From contig NZ_LR733304.1 of the NCBI RefSeq assembly GCF_902506105.1, forward strand, positions 1,512,334 to 1,576,333: a stretch of 64,000 nt of DNA, written 5' to 3'. How positions within the stretch are numbered: position 1 is the stretch's first letter; every line of letters begins with the position of its first letter. Under the pieces are notes generated by a model. The model was not told where the DNA came from, made no database searches, and saw nothing but the letters and a program-made list of their open reading frames with translations. This DNA comes from Aeromicrobium sp. 9AM. GTDB lineage: Bacteria; Actinomycetota; Actinomycetes; Propionibacteriales; Nocardioidaceae. Positions 1-8,669 of this stretch are shown in pieces. Position numbers and translations under genes: made by a program.

Positions 1-572
1 CGCACCTCATAGCGCAGGTGCAGGACACGGTCACCCTGGATCACCACCGCAGGGTTCTCCAAGAGGTGCTGGTCGTCCATTGGCCCGAAGTAGCGCTTGC
101 CCGAGCCGAACACGACCGGCACGACGTCCATCGCGACCTCGTCCACGAGGCCATGGGCGAGCGCCTGGCCGCCGACGTTGCCCGCGGCGACCGCAACGAT
201 GCGATCCCCCGCCAACCCTTCCGCCCTGGCAATTGCCTCGGGGATGCTGTCGACGAAGTGGTAGGACGCTTCGGGGTGCCAGCCCTCCGGCTTGGGACGG
301 TGCGACACCACGACCACGTGATCGCCAGTCGGCGGTTGCCCGTCCCAGCCATTCATCAGATCGAACAGGTGGCGGCCGATCACCATCGACCCAATGCCCG
401 CCCACATCGGCCGGACGTAGTCGGCTGACTGCCGCGACACCTTGAAGGTGCCTCGATCGGTCAGCGGGATGTCGCCGTTGTCGTACCACTCGAAAAGCGG
501 TCCGATGTCGTCATTGTCATCGGCGATGAATCCGTCGACGGAGACCACACTGTGCATTACGACCTTGCTCAT
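1..572 (-). CDS. Dihydrofolate reductase family protein (RibD C-terminal-like), C-terminus beyond left edge
   Basis: Reductase-like protein of the RibD C-terminal/dihydrofolate reductase superfamily; members bind NAD(P)H but most have no assigned substrate. The frame starts at ATG 572 with AGGAGG eight bases upstream and runs open through base 1, so about 190 residues are seen and the C-terminus is missing. The opening MSKVVMHSVVSVDGFIADDN is typical of the family, and GNVGGQALA near residue 130 resembles the nucleotide-binding glycine turn. It is divergent from the ArsR-type regulator at 661, a common pairing, so the regulator may control it. The substrate cannot be inferred. Confidence 0.85.
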   Translation of the reverse strand, partial: MSKVVMHSVVSVDGFIADDNDDIGPLFEWYDNGDIPLTDRGTFKVSRQSADYVRPMWAGIGSMVIGRHLFDLMNGWDGQPPTGDHVVVVSHRPKPEGWHPEASYHFVDSIPEAIARAEGLAGDRIVAVAAGNVGGQALAHGLVDEVAMDVVPVVFGSGKRYFGPMDDQHLLENPAVVIQGDRVLHLRYEV

Positions 573-648
573 GACTCGTTCCTCCTGGGTTCGGGTGCTG
601 ATGTCCCATTCCTACGACCGGGGTCGCGATTCACCCATTGATTCTGAC

Positions 649-654
649 TATTCT
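649..654 (+). promoter_or_regulatory. Leaderless -10 hexamer TATTCT
   Basis: TATTCT ends six bases before ATG 661. It lies inside GATTC-N10-GAATC (640-659), a small inverted repeat that could be an autoregulatory operator. No good -35 is visible. Inference from position only. Confidence 0.4.
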
Positions 655-660
655 GAATCT

Positions 661-1644
661 ATGCCGTTCGACGACCGCCAGATTCGATTCCGGTTCGACC
701 GTGATGACCTGCTCCGGACACGGTTCGCGATCTCACCCCTCATCGAGCTGGTGGGCGCGTCGTACGTCGTGAGGCAACCACGGCTTTTCCCCGAACACCG
801 TCGGTGGGTCGAGTCGGCCCTGCCCCGTATCGCCGGTCTGGACCTGGACCTGCTCTTCGCGGCCAGCCCCCTCGGTCGCACGTCGTGGCCCAACTTCAAT
901 GCTCCACCGCCGATCAGCCCGCATCCACTCATCGAGGACGAGCTGGTGAGGATCGGAGCCGCCGATCCGAGGGTCGTGCGAGCAGACGTCAGGCGCGCCT
1001 ACCCGGACGAGATGCCTCCGTCGGCGGCGCCGTTCGTCAACGACACGGCGACGGCCTTGGCCGAGCTTGTCGTGCAGCTGCGCTCGTTCTGGTACGCCGC
1101 GATCGACCCGTGGTGGGGACGGATGTCAGCATTCCTGGAGAGCGAGATCGCGGCGCGAGCACGTCGCCTCGTCGCCGTTGGGGGCGAGGCGGCCTTCGCA
1201 GATCTCGACCCGAGCACCACGTGGGACGGGCAGAGTCTGTCGCTCTCGCGGGTCAAGGTGGCACCACGCGACGTCGATCTCGACGGACGCGGCCTGCTGC
1301 TGATCCCGTCCGTTCTCGCGTTCGGCGTCTGGCCACGCATCGACGCTCCGTGGGACCCCGCACTCACGTATCAGCCGCCCGGCATCGGTGACCTGTGGTC
1401 GGCCGACGACGGCCGCCATGACAGCCTCGAGGAGCTCATCGGCCGGCGGCGGGCCACCCTCCTGCGATCTCTGGAGCGCCCCGCATCGACTCTGGCACTC
1501 GCGCGCCGTACGGGCTGGAGCCCGGGCGGTGTGAGCACGCATCTCAGCGTGCTGCGCAGCACAGGTCTCGTGGTGCGCAGGCGCGACGGCCGGGAGGTGA
1601 TCTACTCGCGGACGGCAACGGGTGACGCCATCTGCCGCGGATGA
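661..1644 (+). CDS. ArsR-type winged-helix regulator with long N-terminal domain (DUF5937-like)
   Basis: Predicted transcriptional regulator of 327 residues. The last 55 residues form a winged helix-turn-helix of ArsR type (ALARRTGWSPGGVSTHLSVL, then LVVRRRDGREVIYSR as the wing). The first 250 residues match the actinobacterial N-terminal domain usually called DUF5937, rich in Trp and Pro and of unknown ligand. An upstream extension of the frame to 442 overlaps the divergent reductase gene and lacks support. ATG 661 is chosen because TATTCT sits six bases before it, which fits a leaderless transcript. The divergent reductase gene is the likely target. Ligand unknown. Confidence 0.8.
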   Translation: MPFDDRQIRFRFDRDDLLRTRFAISPLIELVGASYVVRQPRLFPEHRRWVESALPRIAGLDLDLLFAASPLGRTSWPNFNAPPPISPHPLIEDELVRIGAADPRVVRADVRRAYPDEMPPSAAPFVNDTATALAELVVQLRSFWYAAIDPWWGRMSAFLESEIAARARRLVAVGGEAAFADLDPSTTWDGQSLSLSRVKVAPRDVDLDGRGLLLIPSVLAFGVWPRIDAPWDPALTYQPPGIGDLWSADDGRHDSLEELIGRRRATLLRSLERPASTLALARRTGWSPGGVSTHLSVLRSTGLVVRRRDGREVIYSRTATGDAICRG

Positions 1645-1681
1645 CGCGGCGGAGCCGCTCTCACCAAGGCGACCGGGCAGC

Positions 1682-2032
1682 TCAGGTGTGCTGGGCGGCG
1701 ATGAACTGCGCGATCCGGCTCAGCAGGTCGTGCGGCACCGGCCGGTCGTACATGAGCTTGACCGTGTCCTTGTCGGAGCGCAGGGGCGCGATCTCCGCCT
1801 CGAGGTCGGCGTCCGCGACCGGGACCGGATAGAGGCCGATGTGCTTGCTCCAGCCGGCGTAGTGCACGAGGTAGCGGTCGCCCACCATGACGCACGGCAT
1901 CTGGTAGCGGATCGTCTCGCCTGATCCCGGCACGGCGTCCCTGATCGTCGCGCGTAGGTCCTCGAGGATCGCCTGCACCTCGGCCGGGAAGGAGGCGATG
2001 TACTCGTCGACGGTGTCGAAACGCTCTGCCAT
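1682..2032 (-). CDS. DUF1801 domain protein
   Basis: Small cytoplasmic protein of 116 residues with the DUF1801 (YdhG-like) fold signature: an amphipathic start (FDTVDEYIASFPAEVQAILE), the central ETIRYQMPCVMVGDRYLVHYAGWSKHI region split by a turn, and a helical tail. Relatives include the Bacillus iron-chaperone-like Fra, but most members have no proven role. Its ATG lies just after the stop of the gene beginning at 2626, so the two may be co-transcribed (18 bases apart). Function unknown. Confidence 0.8.
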   Translation of the reverse strand: MAERFDTVDEYIASFPAEVQAILEDLRATIRDAVPGSGETIRYQMPCVMVGDRYLVHYAGWSKHIGLYPVPVADADLEAEIAPLRSDKDTVKLMYDRPVPHDLLSRIAQFIAAQHT

Positions 2033-2050
2033 GACGAGCAGTGTGGCACG

Positions 2051-2626
2051 TCAGTCGGGCAGGCCGAGGGCCCTTGCAGCGTCCTCGACGGTGTCCCACT
2101 TGGTGCGTTCGCCGCCGAGGCGGTCGGGGTGCGCCTGCTTGCGAGCCTTGCGGTAGACCCGCATGAGGTCGTCGAACGACGGGTTTGTCGGCAGCGGGTC
2201 GACGCCGGCGATCGACTCGAGCGTCATGATCGCGGCGAGCTCCTTGGGCGTCTGCTTCGCCGGCGGCGGAGTGGCCGAGCTGGACTGCGGCGGCGGAGTG
2301 CCCTTGGCCTTGCGGAGGTCGTAGTTACGCTTGCGCGACGGCACGCCCACGAGGTTGGCGTCGTAGACGGGGATGTTGAGCTTCTTGCGGGCGAACTCGT
2401 ATGCCGCCTGTGCCGACGCGACCCGGCGGCGGATCGACTCGCCGTCCGCCGCGACGAGCAACAGCGTCGTCTGGGTGACCGAGGTCTTGGGCTCGACGTA
2501 CGCCTCCACGCCCTTGCGCGACTCGGCGAAGGCGCGAAGCGCATCGAGGTCCGCACGGCTCGCGTTGCGGTCCGAGACCACGGCGCCGCCGTCCGTCCGG
2601 GCCTTACGCCCTCGGAAGATTCCCAT
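2051..2626 (-). CDS. Hypothetical protein with C-terminal J-domain-like HPD segment
   Basis: Protein of 191 residues, not assigned to a named family. The start is placed at ATG 2626 (MGIFRGRKART); a longer frame to 2716 would run close to lpd and is less likely. The N-terminal half has mixed alpha/beta character. Residues 107-130 are a Pro/Ser/Lys-rich linker. The C-terminal 60 residues read like helices II and III of a DnaJ J-domain around LMRVYRKARKQAHPDRLGG, with the diagnostic HPD at about 166-168. That suggests recruitment of DnaK, or a degenerate J-domain used as a binding module. Divergent from lpd; DUF1801 gene follows. Confidence 0.65.
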   Translation of the reverse strand: MGIFRGRKARTDGGAVVSDRNASRADLDALRAFAESRKGVEAYVEPKTSVTQTTLLLVAADGESIRRRVASAQAAYEFARKKLNIPVYDANLVGVPSRKRNYDLRKAKGTPPPQSSSATPPPAKQTPKELAAIMTLESIAGVDPLPTNPSFDDLMRVYRKARKQAHPDRLGGERTKWDTVEDAARALGLPD

Positions 2627-2730
2627 GGGACAAGTGTGCCCGATCGTGCGGCATACCCCGATCAACCCCAGTGGCAGCGTGGTTGCCTCAGGTGACAAGA
2701 TGATGACGAACGACATCCTTGGGAGGAACT

Positions 2731-4113
2731 GTGGCGGACGTCGCCGGCAACAACTTCGACATCGTGATTCTCGGCGGCGGCAGTGGCGGCTATGCCTGCG
2801 CGCTGCGTGCGGTCCAGCTCGGCAAGTCCGTCGCGCTGATCGAGAAGGGCAAGCTGGGCGGCACCTGCCTGCACACCGGCTGCATCCCGACCAAGGCGCT
2901 GCTCCATTCCGCGGAGGTCGCCGACCTGTCCCGCGACGGTGAGCACTACGGCATCAAGTCGACGTTCGACGGCGTCGACATGCCGGCCGTCAACAAGTAC
3001 AAGGACGGCGTCATCGACCGGCTCTACAAGGGCCTGCAGGGACTCATCAAGTCCGGCGGCATCACGGTCGTCGAGGGCGAGGGCAAGCTCGTCGATCCCA
3101 AGACCGTCGAGGTCAACGGCGAGCGTTACACCGGCACCAACGTCGTGCTGGCCACCGGCTCGGTCTCCCGCACGCTGGGCCTCGACATCGGCGGCCGGGT
3201 CATCACGAGCTCCGAGGCCCTCACGATGAGCGAGGTGCCCGAGAAGGTCGTCATCATCGGCGGCAGCGTCATCGGCGTCGAGTTCGCCTCCGTTTGGAAG
3301 TCGTTCGGTGCCGACGTCACGATCATCGAGGGCCTGCCGACGCTGATCCCGCTCGAGGACCCGTCGCTGTCCAAGCAGCTCGAGCGCGCGTTCCGCAAGC
3401 GCAAGATCAACTTCAAGACCGGCGTCAAGTTCTCCAGCGTCGAGCAGACCGAGTCCGGCGTGACCGTCTCGCTCGAGGACGGCACGACGATCGAGACCGA
3501 CCTGGTCCTCGTCGCCGTCGGCCGCGGACCCAACTCCGCCGGCATGGGCTACGAAGAGGCCGGCATCAACGTCGACCGCGGCTGGGTGCCCACCAACGAG
3601 CGCCTCGCAACCAACGTCGACGGCGTGTTCGCGGTCGGCGACCTGGTCCCCGGCCTGCAGCTCGCGCACCGCGGCTTCGCACACGGCATCTTCGTCGCCG
3701 AGGAGATCGCCGGGCTCAAGCCGCAGCCGGTCATCGACTCGGGCATCCCCCGCGTGACCTACTGCGATCCCGAGATCGCCTCGGTCGGACTCACCGAGCC
3801 GCAGGCTCGCGAGAAGTACGGCGACGACAAGGTCGAGATCCAGGACTACAACCTGGGCGGCAACGGCAAGTCGCAGATCCTCGGCACGGCGGGCAGCGTC
3901 AAGCTCGTACGCGAGAAGGACGGCCCCATCGTCGGCGTCCACATGATCGGCGCCCGCTACGGCGAGCAGGTCGGGGAGGCATCCCTCATGGTCAACTGGG
4001 AGGCTTACCCCGAGGACGTGGCGCAGTTCATCCACGCCCACCCCACCCAGAACGAAGCACTCGGCGAGGCAGCACTCGCGCTCGCCGGCAAACCGCTCCA
4101 CTCACACGCCTGA
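2731..4113 (+). CDS. lpd: Dihydrolipoamide dehydrogenase (E3)
   Basis: FAD- and NAD-dependent E3 that reoxidises dihydrolipoyl groups on E2 of pyruvate and 2-oxoglutarate dehydrogenase. 460 residues, normal for the family. FAD-binding GGGSGGY at 15-21; redox-active disulfide C46-x4-C51 in GGTCLHTGCIPTKA; NAD-binding IIGGSVIGVEFAS near 180; C-terminal HAHPTQNEALGEA supplies the catalytic His-Glu pair. GTG 2731 is chosen as start because GGGAGG lies five bases before it. It is followed after 21 bases by the E2 gene, so E3 and E2 are probably one transcript, and lipoate biosynthesis genes lie just downstream. Confidence 0.97.
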   Translation: MADVAGNNFDIVILGGGSGGYACALRAVQLGKSVALIEKGKLGGTCLHTGCIPTKALLHSAEVADLSRDGEHYGIKSTFDGVDMPAVNKYKDGVIDRLYKGLQGLIKSGGITVVEGEGKLVDPKTVEVNGERYTGTNVVLATGSVSRTLGLDIGGRVITSSEALTMSEVPEKVVIIGGSVIGVEFASVWKSFGADVTIIEGLPTLIPLEDPSLSKQLERAFRKRKINFKTGVKFSSVEQTESGVTVSLEDGTTIETDLVLVAVGRGPNSAGMGYEEAGINVDRGWVPTNERLATNVDGVFAVGDLVPGLQLAHRGFAHGIFVAEEIAGLKPQPVIDSGIPRVTYCDPEIASVGLTEPQAREKYGDDKVEIQDYNLGGNGKSQILGTAGSVKLVREKDGPIVGVHMIGARYGEQVGEASLMVNWEAYPEDVAQFIHAHPTQNEALGEAALALAGKPLHSHA

Positions 4114-4134
4114 CCCGGAGAACCAGAGGACATC

Positions 4135-6054
4135 ATGGCTACGTCTGTCACCCTTCCCGCTCTCGGCGAAAGCGTCACCGAGGGCACAGTCACCCAATGG
4201 CTCAAGCAGGTCGGCGACACCGTCGCCGTCGATGAGCCGTTGCTCGAGATCTCCACCGACAAGGTCGACACCGAGATCCCGTCGCCCGTCGCCGGTGTCC
4301 TGCTCGAGATCAAGGCCAACGAGGACGACACCGTCGAGGTCGGTGCTGTGCTCGCGATCATCGGCGAGGAGGGCGAGAGCACGGGCGGCGACGCCGCACC
4401 TGCTGCCGAGGCTCCGGCTGCCGAGCAGCCCGCCGAGGAAGCACCCGTAGAGCAGCCGGCTGCCGAGGCTCCTGCCGAGCAGCCCGCCGCTGAGGCACCC
4501 GCCGAGCAGCCTGTGGCCGAGAGCGCGTCGGAGGAGCGGTCCCCCGCTCCCGCCGGCAGCGCCGACGCCGAGCAGGCCGCCGCCGAGAACGCCCCGGCAC
4601 CCCAGGCGGAGACCGCCCCCAGCTCTGGCGGTGGCACGGCCGTGACCCTGCCCGCACTGGGCGAGAGCGTCACCGAGGGCACCGTGACCCAGTGGCTCAA
4701 GCAGGTCGGCGACGACGTCGCGGTCGACGAGCCGCTGCTCGAGATCTCCACCGACAAGGTCGACACCGAGATCCCCTCACCCGTCGCCGGCAAGCTCCTC
4801 GAGATCAAGGTCGCCGAGGACGAGACCGTCGAGGTCGGCGCCGAGCTCGCGATCATCGGCAGCGCCGACGCGGCTCCTGCCGAGAGTGCTCCCGCCGAGC
4901 CCGCGCCCGAGCCCGAAGCAGCGCCCGAGCCCGAAGCAGCGTCCGAGCCGGCTCCCGCTTCGGCACCCGAGCCGGCAGAGCCCGAGTCGCAGGCCAACCC
5001 GGCGGAGGCATCCCCGCCCGCCGAGGCCGAGGCGCCCGCCCAGGAGTCGGCACCTGCCCCGGAGCCTGCCGCTGCACCGGAGCCTGCTCCGGTGCCTGCC
5101 GCCTCGCCGAGCGCCAGTGGCGACACCTACGTCACGCCGATCGTGCGCAAGCTCGCCAAGCAGCACAACGTCGATCTTGCGAGCGTCTCCGGCACCGGTG
5201 TCGGCGGCCGCATCCGCAAGCAGGACGTGCTGGACGCAGCCGAGAAGCCGCAGGCCGCTCCCGCAGCCGAGACATCCAGCGCTCCGGCTGCTGCTGCCTC
5301 GGCACCGGCGCCGTCGGCCGAGCCTTCGGCTCTGCGCGGCAAGACCGAGAAGGTCTCCCGCCTGCGCAAGGTCATCGCCTCGCGGCTGGTGGAGTCCCTC
5401 GAGATCTCGGCCCAGCTGACTCAGGTGCACGAGGTCGACGTCACTGAGGTGGCTCGCCTGCGGGCCCGGCACAAGAACGCGTTCCTGGAGCGTGAAGGCG
5501 TCAAGCTGACGTACCTGCCGTTCTTCGCCAAGGCGGTCATCGAGGCGCTCAAGGTCTACCCCAAGCTCAACGCGGCGCTGGACCTCGAAGCCGGCACGAT
5601 CACCTACCCCGCCGGAGAGCACCTCGGCATCGCGGTCGACACCGAGCGCGGCTTGATCGTCCCGACGATCAAGGACGCGGGAGACCTGTCGATCGCCGGC
5701 CTGGCGCGCAAGATCGCCGACGCCGCCGAGCGCACTCGCACCAACAAGATCTCCCCCGACGAGCTCTCGGGAGCGACGTTCTCGATCACCAACCTCGGCA
5801 GCAACGGTGCACTGTTCGACACGCCGATCATCAACCAGCCGCAGGTCGCGATCCTCGGTGTCGGCGCGGTCGTCAAGCGTCCGGTCGTCGTCACCGACTC
5901 GCAGGGCAGCGACAGCATCTCCGTGCGCAGCATGGCCTACCTCTCACTGACGTACGACCACCGGATCATCGACGGCGCCGACGCCGGTCGATTCCTCACG
6001 GCGGTCAAGCAGCGACTCGAGGGCGGCCAGTTCGAGGGCGAGCTCGGGTCCTGA
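4135..6054 (+). CDS. sucB: Dihydrolipoamide acyltransferase E2 with two lipoyl domains (SucB/DlaT)
   Basis: E2 core enzyme of a 2-oxoacid dehydrogenase complex, transferring acyl groups from lipoyl-lysine to CoA. 639 residues. Lipoyl domain 1 spans 1-76 with lipoyl Lys43; lipoyl domain 2 spans about 168-243 with Lys208; both have [14 protein letters not shown]. Between and after them are long Ala/Pro/Glu linkers. The peripheral-subunit-binding domain is near 332-366 ([20 protein letters not shown]). The catalytic domain ends with DHRIIDG, His609 and Asp613. In mycobacteria the equivalent DlaT serves PDH with AceE and Lpd; since aceE is also in this window, a PDH role is likely, though annotation pipelines call it SucB. 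Confidence 0.95.
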   Translation: MATSVTLPALGESVTEGTVTQWLKQVGDTVAVDEPLLEISTDKVDTEIPSPVAGVLLEIKANEDDTVEVGAVLAIIGEEGESTGGDAAPAAEAPAAEQPAEEAPVEQPAAEAPAEQPAAEAPAEQPVAESASEERSPAPAGSADAEQAAAENAPAPQAETAPSSGGGTAVTLPALGESVTEGTVTQWLKQVGDDVAVDEPLLEISTDKVDTEIPSPVAGKLLEIKVAEDETVEVGAELAIIGSADAAPAESAPAEPAPEPEAAPEPEAASEPAPASAPEPAEPESQANPAEASPPAEAEAPAQESAPAPEPAAAPEPAPVPAASPSASGDTYVTPIVRKLAKQHNVDLASVSGTGVGGRIRKQDVLDAAEKPQAAPAAETSSAPAAAASAPAPSAEPSALRGKTEKVSRLRKVIASRLVESLEISAQLTQVHEVDVTEVARLRARHKNAFLEREGVKLTYLPFFAKAVIEALKVYPKLNAALDLEAGTITYPAGEHLGIAVDTERGLIVPTIKDAGDLSIAGLARKIADAAERTRTNKISPDELSGATFSITNLGSNGALFDTPIINQPQVAILGVGAVVKRPVVVTDSQGSDSISVRSMAYLSLTYDHRIIDGADAGRFLTAVKQRLEGGQFEGELGS

Positions 6055-6057
6055 CCC

Positions 6058-6951
6058 GTGCAGGTCGTCATCGGAGGCGCCTCGGGGTTCCTCGGTACCG
6101 CGCTGACGCAGCACCTGCGTCAGCGCGGGCACCAGGTCACCCGCCTGGTGCGCTCCGCTGACCCTGCCGACGACGCGTCGCTCTGGGATCCCTACACGGG
6201 GCGCATCGACCAGATCGTGATCGATCGCGCCGACGCGGTGGTCAACCTGTCGGGCGCCTCCGTCGCGCACTGGCCACGCACCGAGAAGCGTCGCCGCATG
6301 ATCCTCGAGTCTCGTACGGCTGCCACGGGCACGCTCGCCAAGGCGGTCGCCGCCTCGGCCGACCCGCCGGCGTTGATCTCGTCCTCCGGCATGTCCTACT
6401 ACGGCGTCGACTGCGGCGACGAGGTGCTCACCGAACGCACCGATGCGGCGGACTCCGGCTTCCTGCCCGGCGTCGTCCAGGCGTGGGAAGGTGCGGCCTC
6501 GCCGGCCGTCGAGGCCGGCGCGCGGGTCTGCTTCATCCGTACGACCCTGGTGCTCAAGGACGACGAGGGCCTGCTCAGGTTCATGCTGCCGGCCTGGAAG
6601 CTCGGCCTGGGCGCCCGGCTCGGTCCCGGCCGCCACTACATGTCGTTCATCTCGCTCAACGACTGGGTACGCGCTGCGACCCTGCTGATCGAGTCCTCTG
6701 ACTTGAGCGGCCCGTTCAACTTCGGCGCGCCGGTCCCGGTCACCAACGCGGAGTTCACGGACACGCTTGGCGAGGTCGTGCACCGGCCGACGTTCCTGGT
6801 CGCGCCCCGGTTCGCCCTCAAGGCGGCGCTCGGCAGCATGGCCGGAGACCTGCTCGGATCGATGCGCGTCTCCCCCTCGGCTCTGGTCGACGCCGGGTTC
6901 ACGTTCGAACAGCCCGACCTGCGCTCCGCGCTCGAGGCCGCACTGCAATGA
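6058..6951 (+). CDS. TIGR01777 family NAD-dependent epimerase/dehydratase-like protein
   Basis: Rossmann-fold protein of 297 residues in the TIGR01777/DUF1731 branch of extended short-chain dehydrogenases. The N-terminal VVIGGASGFLGTAL binds dinucleotide; SSSGMSYYG carries the family serine and tyrosine; the DUF1731 tail is visible from LGEVVHRPTFL onward. GTG 6058 starts three bases after the sucB stop, so it is coupled to sucB. In M. tuberculosis the same gene (Rv2216) sits between dlaT and lipB. The substrate is not established for the family. Confidence 0.9.
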   Translation: MQVVIGGASGFLGTALTQHLRQRGHQVTRLVRSADPADDASLWDPYTGRIDQIVIDRADAVVNLSGASVAHWPRTEKRRRMILESRTAATGTLAKAVAASADPPALISSSGMSYYGVDCGDEVLTERTDAADSGFLPGVVQAWEGAASPAVEAGARVCFIRTTLVLKDDEGLLRFMLPAWKLGLGARLGPGRHYMSFISLNDWVRAATLLIESSDLSGPFNFGAPVPVTNAEFTDTLGEVVHRPTFLVAPRFALKAALGSMAGDLLGSMRVSPSALVDAGFTFEQPDLRSALEAALQ

Positions 6952-7451
6952 ATCTGCCGGAACCTGGGCCTGACGCAGTCGATCCGGCCGCCACGTTCCT
7001 GGACTACCTCGACTACTTCCGTGCCGAGGTGCGCCGCAAGGTCGCCGATCTCGGCGATGCCGAGCTGAGCGTCAGTCGCGTCCCTTCCGGCTGGACGCCG
7101 GCCGAGCTGCTGTCGCACCTGGTGCACATGGAGCGTCGCTGGTTCGTGTGGGGATTCCTGGGCGAGGACGTCGGCAACCCATGGGCCGATCGCGACGACG
7201 ACGACGGTTGGCGGACCACAGGAACGCTCGACGAGATGCTCGACGCGCTGGATGCCGGCGGCACCCGGACCCGCGAGATCGTGTCCGCGCACGGCCTGAC
7301 CGACATCGCCTCGGCAGAGGGCCGGTTCGCCGATGGTGAGCCGCCCACGCTCCTCGCGATCCTGTTCCACGTCATGCAGGAGTACGCCCGGCACATGGGG
7401 CACCTCGACATCGTGCGCGAGCTCATCGACGGGTCGACGGGCGAAGGCTGA
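6948..7451 (+). CDS. DinB/DUF664-type protein
   Basis: 167-residue protein resembling the DinB-like four-helix bundle (DUF664). LLSHLVHMERRW and [21 protein letters not shown] carry the His residues expected to form the metal site with an upstream helix. Members include mycothiol- and bacillithiol-dependent enzymes, but the activity here is unknown. Its ATG overlaps the epimerase stop by four bases (ATGA), implying translational coupling. The 3' end overlaps the convergent gene at 7423 by about 29 bases. Confidence 0.8.
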   Translation: MNLPEPGPDAVDPAATFLDYLDYFRAEVRRKVADLGDAELSVSRVPSGWTPAELLSHLVHMERRWFVWGFLGEDVGNPWADRDDDDGWRTTGTLDEMLDALDAGGTRTREIVSAHGLTDIASAEGRFADGEPPTLLAILFHVMQEYARHMGHLDIVRELIDGSTGEG

Positions 7452-7869
7452 TCCCGGCGATCCGCCATCCCTCGGGCGTACGTTCGAGGGTGATCACGCG
7501 CCGCGACGGTTCGTCACGCGGCAGCTCGGTCGCAGAGCCGTCAGCCCACACGATGCGCGCACGTCCCAGGCGGTCGACGACCTCGAGCCGGGCCCGTTGC
7601 GTCGACGCGGCCAGGACTCGGCAGGAGATGACCTGCAGCTCAGCGCCCACGACCCGGCCATCCCGTTCGCGGTAGTCCGCGATCGTCGCGGCGTCGGCCG
7701 CCATCGCCCGGCTCCTCCGGACGTACACCCGACCGAGCAGGCTCGGATCCGTCGTCGCGAACGCCTCGGCCCGCACCTCGTCGAGCTCACTGAGTCGCGT
7801 GGCCCACTGGTCCTCGGGCGCGGGCGACACGGCTCGCAGGGCGGTGATCAGCACCCACAGCCAGTCCAT
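7423..7869 (-). CDS. Hypothetical protein (lipB-divergent)
   Basis: 148-residue protein of unrecognised family, read from ATG 7869 ([20 protein letters not shown]). It has no signal peptide or clear membrane span. The pattern, a helical N-terminus ([19 protein letters not shown]) followed by four or five short beta strands ending in GWRIAGISL, resembles small NTF2/lumazine-binding-like accumulation domains, but this is only a fold impression. Divergent from lipB with about 70 bases between, and convergent with the DinB-like gene. Confidence 0.6.
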   Translation of the reverse strand: MDWLWVLITALRAVSPAPEDQWATRLSELDEVRAEAFATTDPSLLGRVYVRRSRAMAADAATIADYRERDGRVVGAELQVISCRVLAASTQRARLEVVDRLGRARIVWADGSATELPRDEPSRRVITLERTPEGWRIAGISLRPSTRR

Positions 7870-7925
7870 ACCGCCACTGTGCCGCCGTGGGCCACCGGCG
7901 CGCTCGGCTCCATCCACAGGCGGAC

Positions 7926-7931
7926 TACTCT
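7926..7931 (+). promoter_or_regulatory. Leaderless -10 hexamer TACTCT for lipB
   Basis: TACTCT followed by six bases and then GTG 7938. This placement fits transcription starting at the start codon itself. Confidence 0.5.
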
Positions 7932-7937
7932 GGAGAC

Positions 7938-8660
7938 GTGACGCTGCAGATCCTTGACGAGTGGTACGGCGAACGTGCGATCGACTATGTCGACGCATGG
8001 GAGCTCCAACGCGAGCTGCACGCCCAGCGTGTCGCCGACGAGATCACCGACACGGCGCTCTTCCTCGAGCACCCGCCGGTCTACACCGCGGGGCGGCGCA
8101 CCGAGCCGCACGAACGGCCGCTCGACGGCACGCCCGTTGTCGACGTCGACCGCGGCGGCAAGATCACCTTCCACGGTCCCGGCCAGCTCGTCGGCTATCC
8201 CATCACCAAGCTGCCGTCCCACGTCCTCGTCGTCGACTATGTCCGACGCGTCGAGGAGGCCATGATCCGTGCGTGTGCCGACCTCGGCGTCACCACCGGA
8301 CGCGTGCCCGGCCGGTCCGGCGTGTGGCTCGCTGCCGGTCAGGGCCGCATTGAGCGCAAGGTCGGCGCCATCGGCATCCGCGTCTCGCGCGGGGTCACGA
8401 TGCACGGGTTCTCGCTCAACGCCGACGTCGACCTCGGCTTCTACGACCGCTTCGTGCCGTGCGGCATCGCCGACGCCGGAGTCACGACGCTCAGCGCCGA
8501 GCTCGGTCGTGACGTGACCGTGCGCGAGGCCGCGAACACCATCGCCCCGCACCTGCGCGAGCTGCTGGAGTGGCAGGCGTACGAGCCCTCTCCCGACCTC
8601 GTCCATGACGAGCACCCCAGCGTGCCGGTCCTCGGCGTGACGGCTGGGGCACGGGCGTAG
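7938..8660 (+). CDS. lipB: Octanoyl-ACP:protein octanoyltransferase
   Basis: Transfers octanoate from acyl carrier protein to the lipoyl-domain lysine, the first step of endogenous lipoylation. 240 residues, typical length. Visible motifs: [17 protein letters not shown], the [22 protein letters not shown] region with the catalytic Lys (split here as RKVGAIGI and HGFSLN), and [13 protein letters not shown] with the acyl-accepting Cys. GTG 7938 is preferred because a TACTCT hexamer lies six bases upstream. lipA begins ten bases after the stop. Its protein target, the twin lipoyl E2, is encoded 1.9 kb upstream. Confidence 0.95.
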   Translation: MTLQILDEWYGERAIDYVDAWELQRELHAQRVADEITDTALFLEHPPVYTAGRRTEPHERPLDGTPVVDVDRGGKITFHGPGQLVGYPITKLPSHVLVVDYVRRVEEAMIRACADLGVTTGRVPGRSGVWLAAGQGRIERKVGAIGIRVSRGVTMHGFSLNADVDLGFYDRFVPCGIADAGVTTLSAELGRDVTVREAANTIAPHLRELLEWQAYEPSPDLVHDEHPSVPVLGVTAGARA

Positions 8661-8663
8661 GCT
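8658..8663 (+). promoter_or_regulatory. -10 hexamer TAGGCT overlapping the lipB stop codon
   Basis: TAGGCT is formed by the lipB TAG stop plus three bases, and lies six bases before the lipA GTG at 8670. It suggests an independent leaderless lipA transcript. Confidence 0.5.
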
Positions 8664-8669
8664 GGGACC

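Noticed and set aside
442-660. 73-residue extension upstream of the ArsR-type regulator start
   Set aside because: It overlaps the start of the divergent reductase gene and its ribosome binding site. ATG 661 has a suitable -10 and matches the beginning of the conserved domain.
2662-4101. 479-codon open frame antisense to lpd, and similar ones antisense to lipB/lipA and glnA1
   Set aside because: Same GC-rich shadow effect; the sense genes are complete and have conserved motifs.
4390-4640. Ala/Pro/Glu-rich repeats in sucB as a possible tandem-repeat locus
   Set aside because: This is the normal flexible linker between lipoyl domains. There is no constant repeat unit at DNA level.
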